64,000 nucleotides of DNA. It comes from Nocardioides furvisabuli (GTDB taxonomy: Bacteria; Actinomycetota; Actinomycetes; Propionibacteriales; Nocardioidaceae). Location of the stretch: assembly GCF_021083185.1 (NCBI RefSeq), contig NZ_JAIGQB010000009.1:1-64000 (forward strand), written 5' to 3'. Shown here piece after piece: positions 1 through 8,841 of this stretch (positions are counted from its first letter, which is position 1; the number at the start of each line of letters is the position of its first letter). The notes beneath the pieces were generated by a model. The model was not told where the DNA came from and searched no databases. It saw nothing but the letters and a program-made list of their open reading frames with translations. A program made the translations under genes and the position numbers.

Positions 1-222
1 GAACCAACCCAACCAAAGCCAGGCCAGCCACAATCAATAAGAGCCACATCCCCTGACTGAACAAAACTGACATCTGTCAGAATCATTGTCAAAGAAACCG
101 CGACCCAACCACCCCAACCCCAAAAAAAGGGCCAGAACAGAAGAGCCAACGGGGCATAACAAACTAATTCGTCGACTAATCAAACACACTGTTGAGTTCT
201 CAAGAATCAGACGCACTCACAT
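1..222 (-). other. leader region of an rRNA operon (16S gene lies off the left edge)
   Basis: This stretch is far less GC-rich than the rest of the window and is A/C-rich on the plus strand, so a leftward transcript would be U/G-rich. On the minus strand at 203-185 it contains TTGAGAACTCAACAGTGTG, a sequence I recognise from the leaders just upstream of actinobacterial 16S rRNA genes. With the promoters at 265-451 this suggests an rRNA operon reading leftward out of the window. No convincing protein-coding gene is seen; the small open frames here look accidental. The rRNA itself is not in view. Confidence 0.65.
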
Positions 223-264
223 CGTGATCCGGTGAGGATCTCGGTTGCGTGAGGCAACTGGTCA

Positions 265-294
265 AACTTAGCGAGCGACTTTCTGTCGTGGCAA
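265..294 (-). promoter_or_regulatory. candidate rRNA promoter, proximal
   Basis: On the minus strand, -35 TTGCCA (294-289), an 18-base spacer and -10 TAAGTT (270-265). It sits just upstream of the conserved rRNA leader motif, as expected for an actinobacterial rrn promoter. The region 300-420 between the two promoters is GC-rich and holds nothing else I recognise. Confidence 0.55.
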
Positions 295-422
295 ATCCTC
301 GACTGTTTCGCTCTTCCCCGGTGGTGTCACCGTGACCGATGACCGCTTCGGGGTGTCCTGCCTGGGGCCGGGAGCCCGGCCTGACCGGCCTTGCTCCCCG
401 CCGCTCCCTGGCGACAAAGAGA

Positions 423-451
423 ACATTAATCACGACTGGCAGAACACGCAA
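423..451 (-). promoter_or_regulatory. candidate rRNA promoter, distal
   Basis: On the minus strand, -35 TTGCGT (451-446), a 17-base spacer and -10 TAATGT (428-423). It lies in an AT-richer island (roughly 415-460) inside GC-rich flanks. Multiple tandem promoters are usual for actinobacterial rRNA operons. Confidence 0.5.
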
Positions 452-525
452 ATCGAAACGGTGTGACCGCGGGCACATCCGTGTTTTCGCAGGTCAGAGG
501 CCTGTTGTGACGCGTGGGACGAGCT

Positions 526-569
526 GGGCGGCGTGGCGAAGGGCGTACGAGCCACTCGCCACGCCGCCC
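526..569 (-). terminator. hairpin terminator after tyrS
   Basis: A perfect 14-bp inverted repeat, GGGCGGCGTGGCGA (526-539) and its complement (556-569), with a 16-base loop. It starts 22 bases past the tyrS stop. There is no U tract, which is common for terminators in high-GC actinobacteria. It would insulate tyrS from the rRNA promoters downstream on the same strand. Confidence 0.7.
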
Positions 570-591
570 GGGACGTGCTGCGTACGAGCGC

Positions 592-1857
592 TCAGACCGC
601 CTCGACGCCGGCGAACTTCTTCTTGCCGCGGCGCAGCACGAGCCACGACCCGGCGACCAGGTCGATGGCAGTGGGCTGGAACTCGGGGTCCTCCACCCGC
701 ACGTTGTTCAGGTAGGCGCCACCCTCGGTGACCGTGCGCCGCGCCTCCCCCTTGCTCCGGGCCAGTCCGCTCGCGACGAGGAGGTCGAGGATCCCGGGAA
801 GCGCCGCGGCCGGGACCGTCGTGCCCCCTGCCTCGCGCAGCGCAGAGGCGAGGGTGGCGGGCTGGATGGAGGCGAGGTCGCCCCCGCCGAACAGCGCAGC
901 GGCCGCCGCCTTGGCGTGCTCGACCTCAACGGTCCCGTGCACCAGCGCAGTGACCTCGTCGGCCAGACGCTTCTGCCCGGCGCGCAGGAACGGCTTCTCC
1001 TGCGTCTGCCGCTCGAGGTCCTCGATCTCCTCCCGGGTGAGGAAGGTGAAGATGCGCAGCAGCTCGCCGACCTTCTCGTCCTCGACGTTGAGCCAGAACT
1101 GGTGGAAGGCGTAGGGCGACAGCATCTCCGCGTCGAGCCAGAGGGCTCCGCCCTCGGTCTTGCCGTACTTGGTGCCGTCGGCCTTGGTGATCAGGGGCGT
1201 CGCGAAGCCGTGGGCGCTGTCACCGGTGACGCGGCGTACGAGCTCGGCGCCTCCCGTGATGTTGCCCCACTGGTCGGAGCCGCCGAACTGGAGCGCGACC
1301 CCGTGCTCGCGGTGGAGGTTGAGGTAGTCCATCGACTGGAGCAGGACGTAGGAGAACTCCGTGTAGCTGATGCCCGACTCAAGGCGCCGCTTCACCGTGT
1401 CGCGGGCCAGCATCCGGTTCACCGGGAAGTGCTTGCCGATGTCGCGCAGGAAGTCGATGGTCGACAGCGAGGCCGTCCAGTCGTAGTTGTTGACCGTCGT
1501 GGCGGCGTTCTCCCCCTCGAAGGAGACGAACCGCGAGACCTGGCGGCGTACGCGCTCGGTCCACTCCTTGACGGTGTCGAGCGAGTTGAGCACGCGCTCA
1601 CCGGAATCACGCGGGTCCCCGATCATGCCGGTCGCGCCGCCGACCAGAATGAAGGGCGTGTGGCCCGCCAGCTGGAGGCGCCGCGCGGTCACCAGCTGGA
1701 CCAGGTTGCCCATGTGGAGGCTCGGGGCGGTGGGGTCGAAACCCACGTAGAACCTGACGCTCCCCTCGGCCAGCGCTGCGCGGAGCGCATCGCGGTCGGT
1801 GGAGTGGGCGATCAGGCCGCGCCACTCCAGCTCGTCGAGGACGTTGGAGCTCGTCAC
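592..1857 (-). CDS. tyrS: tyrosyl-tRNA synthetase
   Basis: Cytoplasmic class I aminoacyl-tRNA synthetase that charges tRNA-Tyr with tyrosine. The 421-residue protein has the normal length for bacterial TyrRS. The HIGH signature is HMGN (residues 48-51), the KMSKS-type loop is KYGKT (230-234), and the tyrosine/tRNA region GSDQWGN lies near residue 193. The last 80 or so residues form an S4-type RNA-binding domain. The start is GTG, with GAAGGAA as ribosome-binding site a few bases upstream. Only 73 bases separate it from the divergent kinase gene, too little for a T-box leader, and none is seen. Confidence 0.97.
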   Translation of the reverse strand: MTSSNVLDELEWRGLIAHSTDRDALRAALAEGSVRFYVGFDPTAPSLHMGNLVQLVTARRLQLAGHTPFILVGGATGMIGDPRDSGERVLNSLDTVKEWTERVRRQVSRFVSFEGENAATTVNNYDWTASLSTIDFLRDIGKHFPVNRMLARDTVKRRLESGISYTEFSYVLLQSMDYLNLHREHGVALQFGGSDQWGNITGGAELVRRVTGDSAHGFATPLITKADGTKYGKTEGGALWLDAEMLSPYAFHQFWLNVEDEKVGELLRIFTFLTREEIEDLERQTQEKPFLRAGQKRLADEVTALVHGTVEVEHAKAAAAALFGGGDLASIQPATLASALREAGGTTVPAAALPGILDLLVASGLARSKGEARRTVTEGGAYLNNVRVEDPEFQPTAIDLVAGSWLVLRRGKKKFAGVEAV

Positions 1858-1930
1858 GTCAGTTCCTTCGGGTGGGGTCGGGTTGGTGGCCGGGCACTAG
1901 CCTAGGGCGAGCGCGGAGAGGGGACGGCAC

Positions 1931-3316
1931 GTGATCGCAGGCAGGTACAGGCTCGAGCGACAGATCGGTCGAGGCGGCTCCGGGACGGTGCACCTGGCCA
2001 TCGACGAGGTGCTGGGCCGCCAGGTCGCCATCAAGCGCATCGGGCTCGTTCCCGGCTCCGACGACGGCGAGCTCGAGCGGGCCGAGCGCGAGGCACGCCT
2101 CGCCGCCGCGCTGAATCACCCGCACGTCGTGTCCGTCTTCGACCTGGTCAACGAGGACGACGTCCGCTGGCTGGTCATGGAGTACGTCGACGGGGTGACG
2201 CTCAGCGAACGCGTACGCGCCTCCGGTCCCCTCGACGCAGCCGACGCGGCCACGCTGCTGTCGCAGACGGCGGACGCCCTGGTGGAGGCACACGGCCACG
2301 GGATCGTGCACCGCGACGTCAAGCCCAGCAACATCATGATCGCCCACGGCGCGGCGAAGCTGAACGACTTCGGGATCGCCCGGGCCGACGACGACCCCTC
2401 GTTGACGCAGACCGGCCTGGTGACCGGCTCCCCCGCCTACCTCGCGCCCGAGGTCGCCTCGGGGTCGTCGGCGACGTCGGCCAGCGACGTGTGGTCGCTC
2501 GGGGCGACGCTCTACCACGCGGTCACCGGAAGCCCGCCGTACGACGTCGGCGACAACCTCATCGGTGCGCTCTACAAGATTGTGCACGAGGACCCGCCGC
2601 GCCTGCCCGACGACCACGAGCTGGCCGGGCTGCTGTCGGTGATGATGCACCGGGACCCGGAGCACCGGTGGCCGATGCCGCGCGTGCGCGACGAGCTCCT
2701 CCGGGTGGCACGAGGACGGCGCTCCACCGTGGCCGTGGCGCCCGTCGTTGCCGCTCCCCCGGAGCAGACCGGCGTGCTCCCCCTGGCCCCCACTCCCACA
2801 GCGGCGGGGCCTGCTGGGCCTGCCAGGGACCGGCTCCGATGGGCGTGGGTGGCGGCGGCAGCCGCGCTCGCGGTCGCCACGATCGTCACGGCGTACGTGC
2901 TCGCCGGCCGCGGCACTCCCGAGGCACAGCCCGCGGCGGGCAGCAGCACGTCATCGGAGCCGTCGGGGACGAGCGAGCCGGAACCGAGCGCCAGCCCGGC
3001 GTCGGCGGAGGACACCGAGGAGCAGATGGATGCCTTCATCGCCTCCTACCTCGCGACCGTCACCACTGACCCGCGCGCAGCCTTCGAGCAGCTGACTCCT
3101 GAGTTCCAGGAGGCCAGCGACGGCTTCGACGGCTACATGGGGTGGTGGGGCAGGGTCCGCTCGGCCGAGCTCGCCAGCGTCAGCAGCGACCCGTCAGACC
3201 TGACGGTCGGCTACACCGTCGACTACGTCATGAAGTCCGGGGAGCGTACCTCCCAGCAGGTGCGGCTGCAGCTGAAGCGAAGTGGCGACCAGCTGCTGAT
3301 CGCCGGTGAGGGCTGA
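1931..3316 (+). CDS. membrane Ser/Thr protein kinase (PknB-type), copy 1
   Basis: Predicted single-pass Hanks-type kinase that phosphorylates Ser/Thr on target proteins in response to an external cue. The kinase domain covers about residues 6-265: glycine loop GRGGSG (13-18), VAIK lysine (35), catalytic HRDVKPSN (128-135), DFG (146-148) and APE (172-174). A Pro/Ala linker leads to one membrane segment (about 304-326), a Ser/Glu-rich spacer and an outer domain of about 95 residues. That domain is not PASTA; it resembles a small NTF2-like fold, an inference from pattern only. The GTG start has the purine run GGAGAGGGGA upstream. The next gene is a clear tandem paralogue, also in its outer domain. 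Confidence 0.93.
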   Translation: MIAGRYRLERQIGRGGSGTVHLAIDEVLGRQVAIKRIGLVPGSDDGELERAEREARLAAALNHPHVVSVFDLVNEDDVRWLVMEYVDGVTLSERVRASGPLDAADAATLLSQTADALVEAHGHGIVHRDVKPSNIMIAHGAAKLNDFGIARADDDPSLTQTGLVTGSPAYLAPEVASGSSATSASDVWSLGATLYHAVTGSPPYDVGDNLIGALYKIVHEDPPRLPDDHELAGLLSVMMHRDPEHRWPMPRVRDELLRVARGRRSTVAVAPVVAAPPEQTGVLPLAPTPTAAGPAGPARDRLRWAWVAAAAALAVATIVTAYVLAGRGTPEAQPAAGSSTSSEPSGTSEPEPSASPASAEDTEEQMDAFIASYLATVTTDPRAAFEQLTPEFQEASDGFDGYMGWWGRVRSAELASVSSDPSDLTVGYTVDYVMKSGERTSQQVRLQLKRSGDQLLIAGEG

Positions 3317-3407
3317 GCCGGCTCCCCCCGCACTGGTCCCCACGGGTGTGCGGAGATGCCCGGGCACGTGCCTAGCCTGAGGCGGAGTCACGAAAGGGGC
3401 ATCGACG

Positions 3408-4868
3408 GTGATTGCAGGCAGGTACACCCTCGTCCGGGAGATCGGGCGCGGCGGAGCCGGTGTGGTCCACCTCGGGCACGACGAGGTGCTGGACCGGAGC
3501 GTCGCCATCAAGCGGATGGGGCTGCTCCCCGGCACCACGGAGGATGACGTCGCCCGCGCCGAGCGCGAGGCGCGGCTGGCAGCGGGGATCAACCACCCCC
3601 ACGTGGTGTCGATCCTCGACCTCGTCAAGGACGAGGACTGCTACTGGCTCGTCATGGAGCACGTCGAGGGACGCACCGTCACCGAGCTCGTGGCGGCCGA
3701 GGGGCCGCTCGAGCCCACCCGGGCCGCCGGGATCCTCGCGCAGGCCGCCGACGGCCTCGTCGAGGCCGCCCGCGCCGGCATCGTGCACCGCGACGTCAAG
3801 CCGAGCAACGTCATGGTCGACGACCGCGACCACGCGAAGCTGGGCGACTTCGGCATCGCGCGGTCGGCCGACGACGCCGCCCTGACCCGCACCGGTCTCG
3901 TGACCGGGTCCCCCGCCTACCTCGCCCCCGAGGTCGCGTCCGGGTCGGTCGCGACCACCGCGAGCGACGTCTGGTCGCTCGGGGCCACGCTGTTCCACGC
4001 GGTCGTCGGCCGGGCGCCGTACGACATGGGCCAGAACGTCCTGGGTGGCCTCTACCGGATCGTCCACGACGACCCTCCGCGCCTGCCGGACGACCACCCG
4101 CTGGCAGCGGTGCTTGCCGGCATGATGCAGAAGGACCCCGCAGATCGCTGGCCGGTCGAGCGGGTACGCGACGAGCTGCGACGTGCCGCGAGCGGCACCG
4201 GGGTCGCCACGTCCGCCGGCGCTCGTCCCGACAGCGAGGCGACCCTCACCCTCGGCGCGGTGCCCGGCGCGGCACCATCGGCCACCTCGCCTGCGTCACC
4301 ACCTACGGCGCCGGTCGCCGCGGCGACGGGCTCCTCGCGGCGCGGCCGACTCCCGCTCGCCCGGATCGCGACCGTCGTGGCCCTCGCGATGCTGCTCGGG
4401 CTGGGCGCATGGCTCCTCCGACCCGGCGACGACAGCAGCGACAGCACCGCCGAGGCGCCCACCGGGCAGAGCCAGGAGCCGGAGCCGTCCGACACCCCGT
4501 CGGCCGAGCAGCCCACCGACGACCCGACCACCGAGCCCACCACCGACGAGCCGACGCCCGCGGGCGACGCCTCGTCGATGCGGGCGTTCGTCGACGACTA
4601 CTTCTCGCGCGTCACGTCCGACCCGGAGTCGACCTTCGAGCTCCTGACGCCGGAGTTCCAGGCCCAGAGCGGCGGCTTCGAGGGGTATTCGGGCTTCTGG
4701 AGCACGATCGAGTCCGCCACCGTGTCCGACATCCGCGCCGACGTCGACGCCCTCTCGGTCACCTACACCGTCAGCTACGTCACCACGTCGGGCAGGAGGA
4801 CCACCGAGCCGGGACGTCTGCTGCTCCAGGAGAGCGGCGACGGCTACCTGATCGCCGGCGAGGGCTGA
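3408..4868 (+). CDS. membrane Ser/Thr protein kinase (PknB-type), copy 2
   Basis: Tandem paralogue of the preceding kinase, 91 bases downstream, with the same order: kinase domain with GRGGAG, VAIK, HRDVKPSN, DFG and APE, a variable Ala/Pro linker, one membrane segment (around 310-330), a Thr/Pro/Glu-rich spacer and an outer domain of about 95 residues ending in LIAGEG, as in copy 1. The GTG start follows GAAAGGGG (3392-3399). Both kinase genes carry the same TAGCCT -10-like hexamer upstream (here 3373-3378, before copy 1 at 1898-1903), so copy 2 may have its own promoter. Substrates are unknown. Confidence 0.93.
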   Translation: MIAGRYTLVREIGRGGAGVVHLGHDEVLDRSVAIKRMGLLPGTTEDDVARAEREARLAAGINHPHVVSILDLVKDEDCYWLVMEHVEGRTVTELVAAEGPLEPTRAAGILAQAADGLVEAARAGIVHRDVKPSNVMVDDRDHAKLGDFGIARSADDAALTRTGLVTGSPAYLAPEVASGSVATTASDVWSLGATLFHAVVGRAPYDMGQNVLGGLYRIVHDDPPRLPDDHPLAAVLAGMMQKDPADRWPVERVRDELRRAASGTGVATSAGARPDSEATLTLGAVPGAAPSATSPASPPTAPVAAATGSSRRGRLPLARIATVVALAMLLGLGAWLLRPGDDSSDSTAEAPTGQSQEPEPSDTPSAEQPTDDPTTEPTTDEPTPAGDASSMRAFVDDYFSRVTSDPESTFELLTPEFQAQSGGFEGYSGFWSTIESATVSDIRADVDALSVTYTVSYVTTSGRRTTEPGRLLLQESGDGYLIAGEG

Positions 4869-4886
4869 CCGCGCGCACGTGCGTCG

Positions 4887-4960
4887 TAGGGCGGGTGGGG
4901 CTCGAACCCACGACCCAAGGATTATGAGTCCTCTGCTCTGACCGACTGAGCTACCGCCCC
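4887..4960 (-). tRNA. tRNA with CAU anticodon (elongator tRNA-Met, or tRNA-Ile2)
   Basis: A full cloverleaf folds on the minus strand: acceptor GGGGCGG, D arm GCTC/GAGC, anticodon loop CTCATAA (anticodon CAU), and a T arm GTGGG-TTCGAGC-CCCAC. The CCA end is not encoded. The 1:72 pair would be G:U. The sequence lacks the GC-rich anticodon stem of an initiator tRNA, so it is either elongator Met or the isoleucine tRNA whose wobble C is changed to lysidine. I cannot decide between these by eye. Confidence 0.93.
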
Positions 4961-4972
4961 TCGGTGCGCACC

Positions 4973-5930
4973 CTATGCGAGGCGGACCTCGACCTCGTGC
5001 ATGTGCTCGACCACTCGGAAGCCCATCGCGGTGTTGGTGCGGTGCATCGCGGTGTTGGAGGGCGCGGTCCAGGTGTGGACGAGCGTGACGTTCGGCGGCA
5101 GGGCGGCGTACGCGGCGGACTTGAGCGCCGCTCCCAGCCGCCGGCCGCGGTGCTCGGGCATGACCAGCGTGTCGTCCTGCCAGGCGTGATCGGCACCGTG
5201 GGGCACGAAGAGGAGCGAGTAGCCGCCGAGGACACCGTCGGACCGACGGCGGGCGGCGGCCACCCGGACGTCGTACGAGCGGGCCAGGCGCTCCTCGGAG
5301 GCGGCGAGCCTGGCGTCGTCGAGGACCGTGATCTCGAGGTCGAGCTCTCCGACCGGGACGTCGGCATTCATCTGGTTGCGCATCGTGAGATAGGCGGGGC
5401 GGTGCTCGTCGGGGCAGCGACCGCGCCACGTGAGGACGTCGTACGCCGGGTCGGTGGCGCACGGCGACACCGGCAGCTCCGCGACGAGGTGGTCCTCGCG
5501 GTGCTTCTCGACCGCCCCCATCGCGGCGGCGAACGCGAAGCCCGCCCCGGCCACCTCGAGGTCCACGCTGACCTCGCCCCCCACGCGGGCCCGACCGTCG
5601 GCCCGCGCGCGTTCGGCGATGGCGTCCCACAGCGCGCGGCCGACGCCGCGGCGACGGTCCTCGGGCACCACGTGGACCTCGGCCCACCCGAGGTCGGGGT
5701 TCTCCGTCAACGGGAGCTCGAGCTCGGCCACGCCGACCAGGCGGTCGCCGTCGTGGGCCTCCCACCGGACGCGGTCGGCGTACGGTCCCGGCTGCGTCGC
5801 GGAGACCTCGAAGGCGTCGAACGCCTCGAGCAGGGCGTGTGGACGGTCGGCCCGGGCGGACCCGGTCCTGCACGTCGTACCAGCGGCGGCGGGCAGCAGG
5901 GTCGGTGACGTCGAGCTCGCGGATGTCCAC
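4973..5930 (-). pseudogene. GNAT-family N-acetyltransferase, apparently frameshifted
   Basis: Tandem-GNAT-type acetyltransferase that would transfer an acetyl group from acetyl-CoA to an unknown amine. The main frame carries two GNAT halves: the first with the acetyl-CoA loop region PEDRRRGVGRAL, the second with VMPEHRGRRLGAALK. The expected N-terminus is in another frame: a GTG at 5930 begins VDIRELDVTDPAARRRWYDV, typical for the family, while the continuation ADRPHALLEAFDAF is in the frame below. The frame changes near the GCCCGGGCC tract at about 5855-5865; removing one base there joins the halves. This is either a real inactivating mutation or a sequencing error. A start further upstream in the main frame (5965) gives a poor N-terminus. 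Confidence 0.7.
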
Positions 5931-6039
5931 CGGCCCATCCGACCCCACCGTCGCGGCCGGGACAACCGGATATCGGTTTCGACTCCGCCCGCGCGACGGG
6001 TCGTGGGACAGTGGTGCGTCTCGGGATGGGAGGACCGCG

Positions 6040-7488
6040 ATGGCCAAGGATCGTGCAGAGCTGCTGAGCCCGTCGCAGCGTCACCTGGTGACGCGCTTCG
6101 GCTACGGCGTCGACTCCGCGCTCGCCAGGGACGTACGCCGTGCTGGTGGCGCGCAGGCGTGGTTCGAGCGCCAGCTCACCCGCCCCGGTGCGTTCCCCGA
6201 CCGCGCGGCCGACCAGGTGCGCGGCTGGTGGCCGGACCTCGACCGCACGCCCGCCGACCTCTGGCAGCGCCAGGTCCAGGAGGTCCGCGGCGGCTGGCAG
6301 GTGATGGAGGACTACGGCCGCTGGCTGCTCGTGCGGCGCATCCGCACCCGCCGTCCGGTGCTCGAGAAGATGACCGAGTTCTGGGAGGGCATGCTGCACG
6401 TGCCGGTGAGCGGCGACGCGCACTTCACCTGGCGCGTCGACTACGGCGACACGATCCGCCGTCACGCGCTCGGCCGCTTCGACCAGATGCTCGTGGAGAC
6501 CACCACGCACCCGGCGATGCTCATCTTCTTGTCGGCGGCCACCTCCACCAAGCGTGCCCCGAACGAGAACCTGGGCCGTGAGCTGCTCGAGCTGCACACC
6601 GTCGGCGCGGGCAACTACTCCGAGGACGACGTCAAGGCCTCGTCGCGGATCCTCACCGGCTGGCACGTCGACCTCTGGAAGACCTGGGCGGCGTCCTACG
6701 TCGAGGACGACCACTGGACCGGAGCCGTGCAGGTCCGCGGCTTCCGTGACAGGAACCGGAAGCCCGACGGGCGCCGCCTGACCAAGGACTACCTGCGCTA
6801 CCTCGCGCACCACCCGGACACCGCGTACCGGATCGCCGAGCGGCTCGCGACCAAGTTCGTGCGCGACGACCCGCCGACCGCGCTGGTCAGGCGACTGGCG
6901 AAGGTCTACCTGAAGAACGACACTGCGATCGCGCCGGTGCTGCGGGCGCTCGTGGCGAGCAAGGAGTTCCGGTCCTCGGCCGGGAAGAAGCTGCGCGACC
7001 CCAGCGAGGACGTGGTGGCGACCTACCGCGCGCTCGGCGTCGACGTCGGCCGCCCGTCACAGAACGACTCCGGCGCCAACGCGATGCTCTGGCAGGCCTC
7101 CGGCCTGGGCCTGTCGCCACACGCCTGGCCACGACCCGACGGCACGCCCGTGACGGACGCGGTCTGGGCCTCACCGTCGCGGGCGCTGGGGTCGATGAGC
7201 ATGCACTGGTCGATGGCCGGCGGCTGGTGGCCCACCACCGACCTGCGCTACCGCAGACCCAGCGCATGGGTGCCGGCGAAGAAGCCCATCCGGTTCGAGG
7301 ACCTGGTCGACGACGTGTGCCGCGACCTGCTCCACCGACGGGCGACCAGGGCGATGGTCGAGACCGCATCCCTGGCGACGGGCTGTCGTCGCCGGGAGAA
7401 GATCGACCGCGAGCACGACCTCTACCGATGGGGCTTCCCGCGGCTGCTCGCCGCAGTCCTCGACTCCCCCGACCACCTGGCGTGCTGA
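6040..7488 (+). CDS. DUF1800 family protein
   Basis: A 482-residue member of the DUF1800 family, whose biochemical role is not established. Typical family sequence includes RHLVTRFGYG at the N-terminus, LEKMTEFWEGMLHVP, and RELLELHTVGAGNYSEDDV with TGWHVD following. The ATG at 6040 is chosen because of the ribosome-binding site GGGAGG (6027-6032) and the family-like N-terminus; an open frame extends further upstream without support. No signal peptide or membrane segment is evident. The partner DUF1501 gene starts one base after the stop, so the two are certainly co-transcribed. Confidence 0.9.
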   Translation: MAKDRAELLSPSQRHLVTRFGYGVDSALARDVRRAGGAQAWFERQLTRPGAFPDRAADQVRGWWPDLDRTPADLWQRQVQEVRGGWQVMEDYGRWLLVRRIRTRRPVLEKMTEFWEGMLHVPVSGDAHFTWRVDYGDTIRRHALGRFDQMLVETTTHPAMLIFLSAATSTKRAPNENLGRELLELHTVGAGNYSEDDVKASSRILTGWHVDLWKTWAASYVEDDHWTGAVQVRGFRDRNRKPDGRRLTKDYLRYLAHHPDTAYRIAERLATKFVRDDPPTALVRRLAKVYLKNDTAIAPVLRALVASKEFRSSAGKKLRDPSEDVVATYRALGVDVGRPSQNDSGANAMLWQASGLGLSPHAWPRPDGTPVTDAVWASPSRALGSMSMHWSMAGGWWPTTDLRYRRPSAWVPAKKPIRFEDLVDDVCRDLLHRRATRAMVETASLATGCRRREKIDREHDLYRWGFPRLLAAVLDSPDHLAC

Positions 7489-7489
7489 C

Positions 7490-8800
7490 ATGACGACCCA
7501 CGACTCGACCTCACCTGCCTCGACCTCCGGCTCCACCCCCGCCTGCGGCTGCCCCGACTACGACGAAGCCCGCCTGGCGCTCAGCCGTCGCGCGTTCCTC
7601 GGCGCGACAGCCCTGACCGGGGGCGCGATCGCCCTCGGCTCCGGGCTCAGCGGCTCGGGACCGCAGGCGTACGCCGTCACCGGGCGCAGCGCGGCCGGCC
7701 TGGCCTCGACGACCGGCTCGGTGCTGGTGCTGCTGTCCCTGCGCGGCGCGGCCGACGGGCTGTCGTTGGTGGTGCCGCACGGCGACCCCGCCTACTACGC
7801 CGCGCGCCCGCGCATCGGCGTACCCCACACGGCGCTGCTGGCGCCGGACGCCATGTTCGGCCTGCACCCGGCACTCGCGCCGCTCCTGCCGATGTGGAAG
7901 GCCGGCACCCTTGCCGCCGTGCACGCCACCGGCATGGCGAGCCCCAACCGCTCGCACTTCGCGGCGATGGAGGCCATCGAGGACGCAGCGCCGGGGTCGA
8001 CGACCCGCAACGGCTGGCTCAACCGCCTCCTGGGCGAGCTGCCCGGAGCCTCTCCCCTGCAGGGCACCGCGATGGGCAACCAGGTGCCGACCTCCCTCTT
8101 CGGCACCCACCCCGCCTTCGTGGTCGACCGGGTCGACCGGGCAGAGGTGGCCGGCGCGGACGACGACGGGCGTCGGCTGCGGGCGCTCCAGCACGCGTGG
8201 AAGGGCCGCTCCCCGATGGGCCGTGCGGTGCGTGACGCGATCGCGGGGGCCGAGACCTTCGGCGCCGCCCGCGACCTGCCCGCCGGCACCCCCGCCACGG
8301 CATACCCGGGCAGCCAGCTGGGCAGGGCGCTGTCCGACGTCTCGCGGATCATCCGCTCCGGCGTCGGCGCCGAGGTGATCACGGTGGACCAGGGCGACTG
8401 GGACATGCACACCGACCTCGGGACCCTCGAGTGGGGCGAGATGAAGCGCAACGCCGGCGACCTCGCCTCGTCGATCGCCGCCTTCTTCGCCGACCTCGGG
8501 CCGGCGGCCGACCGCGTCACGCTCGTGACGCTGAGCGAGTTCGGCCGGCGGGTCAAGGAGAACGACGACTACGGCACCGACCACGGCTTCGGCAACGTGA
8601 TGTTCGTGGCCGGCGCGGGCGTGCGGGGCGGGCGCTACCTCGGCTCCTGGCCCGGGCTGACCGACTCCCTCGACGCCGACCTGCTCGTGACCACCGACTA
8701 CCGAAGCGTGCTCGCCGAGGTCGTCACGCGCCGCTTCGGCGTCTCGGTCGGGCAGGTCTTCCCGGGCTTCGCGCCGCAGACCGTCGGCGTGATGGCCTGA
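7490..8800 (+). CDS. DUF1501 family protein with Tat signal
   Basis: A 436-residue DUF1501 protein, a family related to the alkaline phosphatase/sulfatase fold, activity unproven. The N-terminus has a twin-arginine signal, LSRRAFLGATAL followed by a hydrophobic stretch, pointing to export in folded form. Downstream, LLSLRGAADGLSLVVPHGD and the late motif TLSEFGRRVKEND are typical of the family. DUF1501 and DUF1800 genes occur side by side in many bacteria; here only the DUF1501 partner has an export signal. Confidence 0.9.
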   Translation: MTTHDSTSPASTSGSTPACGCPDYDEARLALSRRAFLGATALTGGAIALGSGLSGSGPQAYAVTGRSAAGLASTTGSVLVLLSLRGAADGLSLVVPHGDPAYYAARPRIGVPHTALLAPDAMFGLHPALAPLLPMWKAGTLAAVHATGMASPNRSHFAAMEAIEDAAPGSTTRNGWLNRLLGELPGASPLQGTAMGNQVPTSLFGTHPAFVVDRVDRAEVAGADDDGRRLRALQHAWKGRSPMGRAVRDAIAGAETFGAARDLPAGTPATAYPGSQLGRALSDVSRIIRSGVGAEVITVDQGDWDMHTDLGTLEWGEMKRNAGDLASSIAAFFADLGPAADRVTLVTLSEFGRRVKENDDYGTDHGFGNVMFVAGAGVRGGRYLGSWPGLTDSLDADLLVTTDYRSVLAEVVTRRFGVSVGQVFPGFAPQTVGVMA

Positions 8801-8841
8801 CGGGGGCAGACACGCGCGGTCGCGGGTGCGATGCTCGGACC

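Noticed and set aside
514..1905. A 463-codon plus-strand frame opposite tyrS
   Set aside because: It mirrors tyrS, has no motif and no ribosome-binding site; tyrS is certain.
1858..1930. T-box riboswitch for tyrS
   Set aside because: Only 73 bases lie between the divergent genes, too short for a T-box, and no T-box sequence is seen.
4296..6047. A 583-codon minus-strand frame crossing the CAU tRNA
   Set aside because: Most of it is out-of-frame sequence through the acetyltransferase, the tRNA and the antisense of kinase 2. Only a short part (about 5930-5860) is meaningful, as the displaced N-terminus of the acetyltransferase.
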